A stretch of 64,000 nt of DNA from Lineolata rhizophorae (lineage: Eukaryota; Ascomycota; Dothideomycetes; Lineolatales; Lineolataceae): the NCBI GenBank assembly GCA_010093515.1, contig MU001671.1, positions 804,808 to 868,807 on the forward strand. Reading direction: 5' to 3'. Positions 36,008-46,600 of the stretch are shown here, piece by piece (position 1 is the first letter of the stretch; each line of letters opens with the position of its first letter). The notes under the pieces are model-generated. The model was not told where the DNA came from. It ran no database searches and worked only from the letters and a program-made list of their open reading frames with translations. The position numbers were made by a program, and so were the translations under genes.

Positions 36008-37937
36008 ATGGAGGAGGATAATAAGACGTTCGAGATGACTGTCCACGGGGAGGACCGTTCGCCCGCCAGCGATGCGGAGAACGGCTCCATGGGACCCGCT
36101 GGAGGGGCGGGTGCGCTCGGGGACGTGCGTCAGAGATTGGATGTGAGTTGCCCAATGCTCGTGATCATCGCTGCTACGACTCGGTCAGAGTCAGGTTCTC
36201 AACTGACCTGAACAACAACAGAGGTTCATCACGTTGAAGCCGGCCGTGGCCTTCGGCCTGACGGTTTTATCATCATGGGAAGGTCTGGCTTTGACGTTCG
36301 GCGCTGCACTGCTCAATGGCGGGCCGAGTACGATGGTCTACGGTACTATCGTAGCCACCATCGGATCTCTTTCGCTGTCATGTTCCCTGGCCGAGATGGC
36401 CTCAATGTGGGTAGCTATGAGATCGTTTGGAGAGCTTCCTAGGCTGATTCTACAAACAGAACCCCTGTGGTGGGTGCTCAGTACAGATGGACAAGTCTAT
36501 ACGCTCCTAGGGTGATGAGTCCAGAATTTTGGGGCCTTGTTCAAGGTTTGTCGAACTCTTGCCTCGCTAAGCGCCATTCTTTTGCTAACATGTTGTAGGG
36601 TGGTTGACGGTACGCCGAATGCTCTAAACCATGGTTTCAATCACAATGGCTGATTTTCATTCTAGATCTTCGCGTGGATCAGTCTTTGCGCCGCTGTCTC
36701 TTTTGTGGCCGGTACCGTCGTCCAGGGCCTAATCATCCTTAACAAGGAGGATTACGTGCCGGAGGCATGGCATGGGACTCTATTGCAGTGGTCCTATTTG
36801 CTCGTCCCTTACCTCTGCAACTTGTTTGCGAGAAAGATTCTACCCGCGCTTGAAATTCTAGGTGGAATAATGCACGTCGTCTTTTTCATCGCTGCGGTCG
36901 TTACTTTGACCGTTCTCGCTCCTAGAAGTTCGGCAGAATTCGTCTTCAACTCATCCCTGTTCGGGCAGAGCGGTTGGACAAATGAGGGTGTACAATGGTG
37001 CATTGGCCTACTCTCTATCACGGCCGTTTTGACTGGTGAGTGCACATTGGATGAAGGGCTGTGGCCGCGTATCGTGAATCTAATTCAATGTAGGCTTTGA
37101 CGGTGTGCTTCACTTGAGCGACGAAATCAAGAACCCTCCTAGGAAGGTGCCCCGCAGCATGATACTCAGTGTCGTTATCAACGGTGTTCTAGCCCTTGCT
37201 TTCATGATTACGCTCCTCTTCTGTATCGGAGACGTGGAAGCGGCGGTCAATACCCCCACGGGCTACCCAATCATTCAGGTGTACTACTCGGCTACCAAAT
37301 CAAAGGCGGGAGCGACCATTTTGACCATCATGTTGCTTATCCCTATGCTGATTTCGCTCTTCGGCGTCATCGCCTCTGTCTCTCGTCTCGCATGGTCGTT
37401 CGCCCGCGACGGTGGCCTGCCATTTCATGAGTTCTTTGGATACGTAAGTAGCCCGGTTCCTTACGGTTGGTATAAACACAGACGCCTAACTTGAACCTTA
37501 TTTTCTAGACCCATCCGACTCTCCGTATCCCCCTCAATGCCCTTGGCCTCGTCGTTGTCGTCGCCGGTGTTCTCGGCCTCATCAACCTTGGCTCGACCGA
37601 GGCGTTTTTTGCCATTGTCTCCCTCGCCACTCTCGGGCTCTACGTCTCCTACGTACTGCCTATCCTCTTTATGCTGATGCGCAAAATCAAAAACCAGCAC
37701 CCGGAATACGGCCCGTTCCAGCTCGGCAAGTGGGGCATTCCCGTCAACATCTTCGCGCTTTGCTACGCGATTTTCATCATCATATGGCTGCCGTTCCCGG
37801 CCACGCAGCCTACGACGGCTAACTCGATGAACTACGCGGGGCCTATTCTTATTTTTGTCATCCTCATGTCCTTAGTGGACTGGTTCATCAGCGGGCACAA
37901 GCGGTTCCACGTGCCGACGCACTACAAGGCCCAGTAG
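36008..37937 (+). CDS. APC-superfamily amino acid/GABA-choline permease
   Basis: A 12-helix plasma-membrane permease of the amino acid/choline transporter type, 521 residues in seven exons: 36008-36142, 36222-36406, 36460-36545, 36599-36609, 36666-37035, 37094-37443 and 37509-37937. TM1 shows the family start, LKPAVAFGLTVLSSWEGLAL. The LAEMASITPVVGAQYRWTS block of TM3 is rebuilt by an intron. The FDGVLHLSDEIKNPPRKVPR loop and the SRLAWSFARDGGLPFHEFF segment are diagnostic for fungal GABA/choline permeases such as Hnm1 and Uga4 relatives. The fourth exon is only 11 nt and encodes the residues around GWLT. The substrate (GABA, choline, other amines) cannot be read from sequence. The N-terminal 45 residues are hydrophilic and acidic. 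Confidence 0.92.
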
Positions 37938-40900
37938 ATGGCCGTTATTTGCTAGGACAGTTAGGTATATATGTATTTATTCGGCGGTCCAAACTTTTTA
38001 GTCACTCTCGCAAATGAGATCTTTGAATACCCCTATTTCAGCGAGGCTGGCGCATCGTTCTGTGATTGCAACGTTCACTGGTGGGAAGGCCACGTTGTTT
38101 ACGCTGTAGATAAGCCTATGCACTCAGCTTGGTCACATTGCTGCAATAGACAATGCAGACTATCAAGGGTTAGAGTCTTGTAATGAAAGAGTATTCGTAC
38201 GGTTTAGATGCCCCTGTGCCAGGAGAAGCTAGAAGGGATCGTTCTGCATGTCCCAATAAGTCTGCTTTTCCTGCACCAAGGAGTCCGTAAACTCGGCCAA
38301 TAAATAAAGCTTGCAGACCGCGAATCAGAAGGCGAGCGGCTAAACCCGAAGATTTTCCATTCCAACTTTCCTATGATGATAAAGTTAGACTGCTATCTCT
38401 TAACAGCTCCCGTTCATAGGATGACAATACGTACCAATTCCTTGCGTCAAACTTGTCTTGTGTGCCGACAGCTTCGGATAGTCACGGCCTTTTAGTTTCG
38501 GATTGGTGGTATACGTTTGAGTTCCGTTCGTTTCGCTTGAATAAGTTCTCTTCCTCATGTGTTTGGCATATGATTATAGGCTTATTGTAGGACTATATTT
38601 TACGCATGCAATTGTTAATGTTCTCATATTCACCTAAAGCTAGTGCTAATAGCGTGCCCCTATCGTATCTAGTGCATGAGAGAAACCCTTCTAGGGAAGA
38701 AAAAAAGATTATAGACTATCCTCCGCGCAAGCCCTATTCTTCCAGCCGTTTAAATACTATGTAAAGTTTATTTCCAGACGTAGTCCTAAAGGATACTAGA
38801 GATATGCTCTTGAAGGACTTGTTTTTACCTATATTTAAGACCTTTACATGTCTCGGCAGGCAATGGACCTCTAGCAAATCACAATATATAAGTCTCTAAT
38901 ATAAATATAAAGTAATGATAGCGAGAACAACGAGCCACTATATTACGCCGGTTGATTACTCCTGTCCTTGTGCCTTTAGTTCTTTGCGCTAGACGTTGAG
39001 TGCCATGCTATACTCTGTGTCTTGCAGGGCGCTTTGCTGTGATTTGCAAATTCACATCGCTTGCACGAGAATCCTGGACCATCCTATCCTAACACCCCAC
39101 CATTCAGGTGCTAGAAAATAGCGGTGCTGGTTTGTGTCTTGTCGAGCGTTAAGTTGGTGCAAGCATACCCTGCGTAGTATGAGAGACATGAAGATATCTC
39201 CGCACCCTCATTCGGCCTCCCCCCCTTGAAAGAGTTTTGTTTCCTACGCGAAGAAGCTAGAAGACGAATGGAAGTCAGACACTTTGCGCAGTAGCTACGA
39301 TAGTATTCCGATTCTCATCAAGGCATTCAAGTCCCGAAAACAATGTTCGTTGAGCAATAATGTCGTGTCAGGACAACATAGCCACTGCCCTAGAACTGAA
39401 AATGGAAACCACTTCGGGCAGCCTCGCTCTTGCAAGGTCGTGCCTAAAGTGGAATGCACTTATTGTCTACTAGATATGTACGAGTAAATGAGCAACAAAT
39501 AATCTCGGGACAAACGTATACAGTAGTAATTCGTGACCTATGGCCTGATTCTACTGTTCACAGGCCATTAACACCACACTATTATTCTGTCGGGCAAAGT
39601 GCGTTAAATTTTCATTCTAGTTGGACTCTACAGACTCCCCTCCATGGATCTAGAGAGTCTACTATTTGGATTTTCGCTGTAATACTTTCCATACCGCGCT
39701 CGACCCGCTACCGCCGAATAATTAGTGAAATCACAAAAATAAAAGGAGCACAGACGGAGATGTCGTGCTCGGGGAAATAGCGTGATCAAAGGTGCAAAGA
39801 GCGCTTGCACGGACGGGGGAATGTCATGAAACAGGAGGATCTTCTCGAGGGAGAGGGGGCGTTTGCGCTCGCAGGCTCGCCCACGGGGAGCTCTAACCAG
39901 ACAGCCTGATCGCGTAGAGGAAAACAAACCATCAAATTGGCAGACTGGACGGGCAGTTCCTTTTGTATTTATTTATTTATTTTTTCTCTCCGGACTAGAC
40001 TAGCAGCGGCTCACAGCTCGCACGCCAATTCGTGCGCTTAGGAATTCTAGCCACGCGCCACAGGCTTTCAACCACGCTCCACATCAATTCCGACTGAGGA
40101 TCTATCTAGCTTCACTTGTAACAAGACACGAGCGACGTACCTAAAACCCAAAGTTAATAAAGCACAGCGCCATGATCAATCCCACGCCCACAATGACAGG
40201 GAAGACGCATTGTTGAAGTCCTTCCCGCTCCTAGCCTCGATTAGGTGGCTATCCCGAACGTACACATATGGCTGAAAACATAGCACAACGTCCATTCTAG
40301 ATATAATGCCTTGTCCCCAATCTCCACGCCAAATGGCCTACATCTTCCCCACATAATTTTCTCCGTGTCGTACGTTATGACTGATCCAAAGTGTGAAGTA
40401 CCAACTAACGTTTTCATTATTAATACACTATACCTCAGACTAAGCTGCATAAAACGTACAAAACTTTGAAGAGTGTGCCGCTTGGATCATGCACTCATAT
40501 GAGAATGCCTTGTATGTTGCTCGTGCATCCCTGGTAGCTGTGCAGGATTCGCAAGGTTTGGTGCTATTCTTGAATCGGTGTTCAGCGCAGAGGACGGACG
40601 ACTGAGTGGGGTCATATGGACACCTAGGCCGTGGTGCGAAAGGTCAGGCGAAGGGCATTGGGGAAGTTGGAGTTGAGCCGATGTTATGAGAAGGAATGCT
40701 GGTTCAAGAAAAGTTGCACGGGAGAGCGTGGAAGGTGGTATGGATTGCTGAGAGGTTTCATCCTCTACGGGTATAACCGTTTTACATCAGCTTTTGCCAT
40801 GGTGGGAGGATATGCGACGTACGTCTTGCTCTCCTACGTCGCTGTCGAGCATCTAAACATGAGAGAAATTCGACAAGGGAAAGAGCTGTAACTAGAAGTG

Positions 40901-41288
40901 AAGGGATACCAATGGATAATGCTATAATGGCTTCTGGCGAGAGCGGCCCCATGGGGTGATAATACTAGTATGGAAAGGCGTCCTTTGGGAAACCGTCGTG
41001 CAAGTGAACGGCTTCCCAGCGGACTCAGGGCACTTTAAATACAGTAAGCATTTCCATGGGTCTTCGAGATCAATCTAAGCCAAGGAAGCCTCATCAACTG
41101 TCGATTGACATATGTATCTACGTGCGAATGTGCGATACTAAAGCGCCGGTAGAGGCGTTTTCGGCGAAAGTTGAGCCGCAAGGTGACGAAGGATGAATCC
41201 TTATCAATGAGCGTTGAGCAGAAAATGTCGCACAACCAGCCGCCTTGCAGGTGCCAGGGCTTGGCTCCTAAGCTCAGCTCGCACACCG

Positions 41289-41328
41289 TCGCACTGTCGC
41301 GCTTTGGGCCCAAGGCGCGAAAGTGCGA
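41289..41328. promoter_or_regulatory. 40-bp near-perfect palindrome upstream of the zinc-cluster/ankyrin gene
   Basis: The left half TCGCACTGTCGCGCTTTGGG and right half CCCAAGGCGCGAAAGTGCGA are reverse complements with two mismatches and no spacer, centred at 41308/41309, about 207 nt before the start codon at 41535. It could be an operator for a dimer, a cruciform or hairpin, or the trace of a small inverted-repeat element. Function is inference. Confidence 0.6.
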
Positions 41329-41354
41329 TAGAAAGTTCAATTGGTACGAGCGGC

Positions 41355-41372
41355 GAGCCACCGTGGTGGCTC
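41355..41372. promoter_or_regulatory. 18-bp palindrome GAGCCACC-GT-GGTGGCTC
   Basis: Two perfectly complementary 8-nt arms separated by GT, 27 nt after the larger palindrome and about 160 nt before the start codon at 41535. A second candidate binding site or structural element of the same promoter. Confidence 0.45.
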
Positions 41373-41534
41373 AGACCCTGCAGGTTGCTTGGCGTGGCAC
41401 ATAGGACCAGGCCCCTACATAAACCAGCCCTGTACCAGACTGCGAAAATGCGACGTTTGGCAAACTTGATTCCCACATCGCCTTGACAGCCTTAGGGTCT
41501 AACTTTTGCCCTCCATTCTACCCACCACTCAACC

Positions 41535-43653
41535 ATGGAGCAAACCCCGCAAAAGAAGCGACGCTTGAACTTCGAGAAATGCTCCTTCTGCCGCAAAGAC
41601 AAGAAGAAGGTACAAATCAACAATTCATCTTTTAGGCCTTACGCTAATGAAGTACAAGTGTGAACCAGCCAACCGGGTCTGGCCTGGACAAAAATGTGAC
41701 CGATGCGACAAAGAGGGATTTGCGTGCTCGGAAAACCAGAGAGCGAGGGAACTCAACCCATCAGCAACCATCTCCATAGGTGGCGATATTGGGGCTGCAG
41801 CCGAGAAGCTTCCCCAAGACTTCATTGACCTGTACGGACCTGACCTAGTCTTCACCATCTGTAGATGATGTCTGCTTACACCCTTCAGCTCTATCCGAGT
41901 TATATGGCTTAAACAACTCAATCAATTCAAAGAGAATATTGAACTAGATAAAGATCTCCCAAAATATTCGCGGTCTGAGATAGGTTTGTCCAACCTATAC
42001 TCTCAAGTCGATGCCGCAAATAACTCAATCGTGGCCGACACGGAAAGTCTTTCACAAATTTCCAATTTCGGAGCAAATGTTCATGCCCTTTCGGCTTTCA
42101 CTCACCTTCTGACTCGGTCTCAACATGTCACTTCCAAAGGGAGATCGGCCTCCCAATGGATGAAGACATTATCGCCAGAATTACTTGCACTCTACGTTCA
42201 CCACTGGACCAAACTTGGGGACGTTGGGGCCGCTATTGAAATACAAGAGTGCCTCTTGCACAAGATTGGAGATGACCCGCAATATGACCTAGTTTGGGTC
42301 GTAGAACAACTGATCAAGCATCTCGACCTTCTTAAGCAGGCCGCTCATCGCCTAAGAGAACTTCGCGGACAGAATGGACCACCTATGCGCCCTTCACATG
42401 CCCTGCTGCTTGTTGCAAGCAAGTCCCCTTTCTTAACATCGGTAGCAAGAGACGTCCCATTGCAAGACGAAAGAGATCCCCTGGGCAGGACCAACCTCCT
42501 TGTAGCACTGGAGGCCAATATGCAGGAAGTAACGCAAACATTTCTTGACAATGGATCATCACCAAACGAAAAGGATTTAGCCCATCGCTCCGCATTGCAT
42601 ATCGCAAGTCGTAAAGGTCTTGTCAGCGCAACAAAGCATCTGGTCAAGAACGGGGCGGACATCAATGCGAAATACCGCGACGGTCGTACTCCACTGCATC
42701 TTGCTGCGGATGGCCACGACGGTGTGGTCAAACTGCTACTAGAGCACGAGGAAATCGATATCAATACGAAAGACCACGAAGATCGTACTCCACTACATTT
42801 TGCTGCGAAGTATGACCACGACGGCGTGGTCAAACTGCTACTAGAGCACGAGGAAATCGATATCAATCCAGAAGACTATACCGGTCGTACTCCACTGCAT
42901 CTTGCTGCGGACGATGGCTGCGACGGTGTGGTCAAACTGCTACTAGAGCACGAGGAAATCGATATCAATCCGGAAGACCATACCGGTCGTACTCCACTGC
43001 ATCTTGCTGCGGAGTATAACCACGACGGTGTGGTCAAAGTGCTACTAGAGCACGAGGAAATCGATATCAATGCGAAAGACTATTACAGTCGTACTCCACT
43101 ACATCTTGCTGCGGACAATAGCTGCGACGGTGTGGTCAAACTGTTACTAGAGCACGAGGAAATCGATATCAATACGAAAGACCACGAAGATCGTACTCCA
43201 TTGCATCTTGCTGCGGAGTGTGACCATGGCGGCGTAGTCAAAGTGCTACTAGAGCACAACGAGATCGATGTCAATGCGGCGGACTTTGAGGGGAAAACCG
43301 CACTAATAGATGCCGCCATCACCGGAAATGAGGATTTGGCGGCGATCCTGCTCAATCACGGCGACATTGAGGTTGACGCAACAACCAAGACAGACAGCAC
43401 CGCGCTGTTCAGCGCGGTAGAGGGAGGTGATGCAGCAATAGTAAAGTTGCTTCTGTGGAAAGAGGCCGATCCAAACCATAGGGACGTTGAGGGATGGACA
43501 CCGTTCTGGAAGGCTCTGGTAGAAGGAAATGAAGCAATCATTAAGTTGCTGCTGGATACGGGACGTGTCGACGTGTATAGTTCGCTGCTTTTGTTGGCTC
43601 GCAGCTTGGGACGTGATGGTATTGACGAATTATTCTCTCAACGTGAAGAGTAA
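41535..43653 (+). CDS. Zn(II)2Cys6 cluster protein with ankyrin repeats
   Basis: A model of 670 residues in three exons: 41535-41609, 41659-41831 and 41889-43653. A complete zinc cluster stands at the N-terminus, Cys 16, 19, 26, 38, 41 and 48 (KCSFCRKDKKKC ... QKCDRCDKEGFAC; C-x2-C-x6-C-x11-C-x2-C-x6-C), with basic residues before it; the 49-nt first intron lies inside the cluster. A helical middle region follows (SIRVIWLKQLNQFKENIELD). About ten ankyrin units fill the C-terminal half; six of them, 33-34 residues each, are nearly identical (RTPLHLAADDGCDGVVKLLL then EHEEIDIN). The second intron is chosen because it alone keeps the frame (GTACGG donor, CTTCAG acceptor), so its position is less sure. 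This domain pair suggests a DNA-binding protein controlled by protein contacts. It has no fungal-specific TF domain. Targets are unknown. Confidence 0.78.
42685..43293 (+). repeat. Six tandem ankyrin-coding units of 99-102 bp
   Basis: Units start at 42685, 42784, 42886, 42988, 43090 and 43192, one of 99 bp and the others 102 bp. Each begins CGTACTCCA and contains GTGGTCAAA and CACGAGGAAATCGATATCAA with few changes, including at silent sites. Such DNA-level identity points to recent duplication or gene conversion. Flanking ankyrin units (before 42685 and after 43293) are diverged. Confidence 0.9.
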
Positions 43654-46600
43654 ATATAGCTCATGCCCCGGAACTATAACAAACATCTCAGGTTCAGCAT
43701 AGAGGCGGTGAGTTATGTCACTTCAAGTAATTGCAGCTATATTGTACAATAATAGCACTCCAGTTAAACCAACAATTAAATAATCTTGTGTTTAAACTAG
43801 CGTGTTTCTCATTCGAGCTCCATTCACCTAACTACTTCTCGTGTAGATAGCAACACAAGCCCCTCTCAATGCAGGTTAACTACCCTCAAGTCGACAGTCT
43901 AGAGGTTTACGGCTATAACACCCTTATCAATATCCCCTAAGAGGATAGAGGCGTATTTTATTTTACGTCGCCGCAGTTTCCAGGAGTAGCAGGCCCTTCG
44001 ATATAATTTTTTACACAGTTCTCAGAATCGTCGCAAGCGGAGGTTACTACGGGTGTGCTTTGAATATAACCATACTTCTAGTACGTGGTGGTTATAGTAT
44101 ATATCATTCTATATCAGTATCGGATAAGGATCCTCTCAGGTAATTACTAGACTTACTATATCGCTTGGAGGTAAATCGTAACTCTGTTAGTCTCGAGAGG
44201 TTGAGAGGCGATGGAATTGATGCCCGCTTGTTGAGACGATGAGATCTCTCTATTTGCCCGCTCCTAGTTGACTCTTTGTCGGCTAGGTGCTAAAGTATGT
44301 TTCAGGTCAAAGCTGCATCTGTCAAAAGGTGTTTAACAGCGATGCTGTTGTCAGTCAGCGCATTACATGCACGTGTCCTACTATTTTCCGCCACATGCAT
44401 CAGCTACAGCCTGAGCCACGAAATACAACGGCCCCCTAGCTCTGCCCTATTGTTTTCCCCATCTCTATGTTCAGACCTTACAACGACTTATTTAGATGTC
44501 TCAGTCGAGGAGCGAATAATTAGTAGTGCATAATAGCCCTCGAACTTTATATTATCCCCTATATAAGCCGCCCGCCTTGCCGTTTTTATCCTCAACCACC
44601 TGACAAACCACTTAGAATTCGGATATAAAGGCCGCTAGCGACTGTATAGAATCTTATAGCGAACGTTTCTTAGTATCCGATCGAGCCTTTCCCGCAGCTA
44701 GGAGGGGTAAAGCTTACAAGCCTTATATATCAGAAACTGTACGGAGAAAAGGAGATAGGGCGGCTCCAGTGATGCGGGATAAATACTTGATCTAGGAAGT
44801 AGAAGAAGGAGCACTATAGGGGTAAGACCGCGATTGCTAAAATCGGCTGATTGATAATTATAGGAACTAACTCCTAAGGTATATATAGACTGCGAGTGGC
44901 AGAAGTTACTATGGAAGGCAAAGTGAAACAGGTTTTCCTCCCCAGAGGGTTTTGCCTGTATATAGGATCGATAGAAGCCCCCTATAAGCATTAGCCTATA
45001 CGGGTATACAAGAGAATAATAATTATTGGAACTAAATATTATCTATTATCTTAGCTATATAGACTACTACAGGGTTATATTTCATAACCTCGTCCCGACC
45101 GATAATCCGAACCCAGAAGTACACGCAATTAACATCATTAAAGTAGATAATAATAGAGGAGTATACACGGATGGAGGGAAATATACGAAGTCCTTTTCTT
45201 CTCCATTAATCCGATAGAATACATAGGGAAGAAAGTACTAGCTATACCGAGATATTGTTAGTATAAGAATGACACGTAGGATCGCAGGCTGAAAAATAGC
45301 ATAGTAGCTGAGAAGGATATCGGGAACTAGATATATTCGCAAAGGTAACGCTGCTTAAATACATGTATCTACTAAGCGGAAGTCATTGCAATACCTATTC
45401 TATTGCACTAAAGGTAGATAAAGGCTAATTCTCTACTGTACAGTAAGTAACAGGTCGCGAAGCCCGCGCGAGCCTGCCTCAAGAAACTGATCCGAACTAA
45501 AGAATCTCATCCTCTACAACATATACTACGTTTATCCGCACTACTTTAGCCTTTGGCTCTAGCGCACCCAACCTTGGCGGAGTCTTACGCTTCCGACGTT
45601 TTCCCTCACCCGCTGTAACCTCTTTCGTAGCACACTTCGCTCGTGCCTCCTCGATATCCTTAGCTTATCATCTTGGCCTTCCCTGGTCCTGCTAACTTGG
45701 TCGATCGGGGAACGTTAGCTTCGTTGTTTATCATAGTCAAGAATCGGTTTCAATCCTAACGGAGGGCACGTTCGGCAAACAATATTTAGGTGGCATTGGT
45801 AAGCTTTTATACGCACCTATATAGGCGCTATTCGCTCGTCTTATCAAGCTTATAAGCATCCTATTTAATTAGATTACGCAGGGACATAGAAGCCTCCGCT
45901 AATACTAGCGTCACGGACGTTTGAAGTACTTCGTGTTGCGGACAAGACCCTATCTTGGACATATCGGCTTTCGGAACTACTTTAGCGGGGAGCTTCGGTG
46001 TATCTCTAAGTACTCTATCTGGGATGAACGAAAACAAACCACTTGCGGCCTATGCGGTGGTGATATTCCTCTTCGTGAACGCGATCTCCCTTGCAGGGCT
46101 GTACGGAGAGGTGAAATGTTCCTTGCCGACTATACTTGCAGCTCCTTGATACGGTCGTCCAACCTGGTCGCGATAGGCTGCCTTCAAGGGGGCAAAGACT
46201 CCAATGTCACAGGGGTAGAGCTTGTAGGAGGGTTTAGAGGGGAATGTCGTGAACGTGTTTTTTCTTCGTCTTTTTGCCCTCTTCTCCTTCGTGCCATGCT
46301 ACCCGGAAGGATATAGCCCAGGCCACTACCCTGATGCTATTCCGTAGCAAAGCCATCGAATAATGGATATGGTCGAGGACCCAGGTCTTAACGCTATCCT
46401 ACCCTCTTGATCCACTAGATTGGTGGCGAAGGCGAGCGTTCGCGGCTTGCTGGCTCTGGCTGTGAAGTACCCGCGTGGTATATCGCCATCAGAAGCTGTC
46501 TCTTAGCGTTGTCATCTTGCGGCGCCACCTATGTGTCCTCGCTCGCGAAGTCAGGCTGCCTCCTGTCGGTTCTACTTTCAGCCTGACGGAAGCCTGCCGT

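Larger units (their letters stand above)
37938..41534. other. Long intergenic stretch upstream of the zinc-cluster/ankyrin gene
   Basis: From 38000 to 39900 it is AT-rich, with no coding signal. Near 40139-40230 the minus strand could encode a hydrophobic tail (GLQQCVFPVIVGVGLIMALC then FINFGF and a stop), but no upstream exons were found. From about 41000 the sequence becomes GC-richer and holds two palindromes listed separately. Short A/T runs (TTTATTTATTTATT) lie near 39967. Confidence 0.4.

Noticed and set aside
40139-40230. Minus-strand hydrophobic tail ending FINFGF
   Set aside because: Could be the last exon of a small membrane protein, but no upstream exon or start was found.
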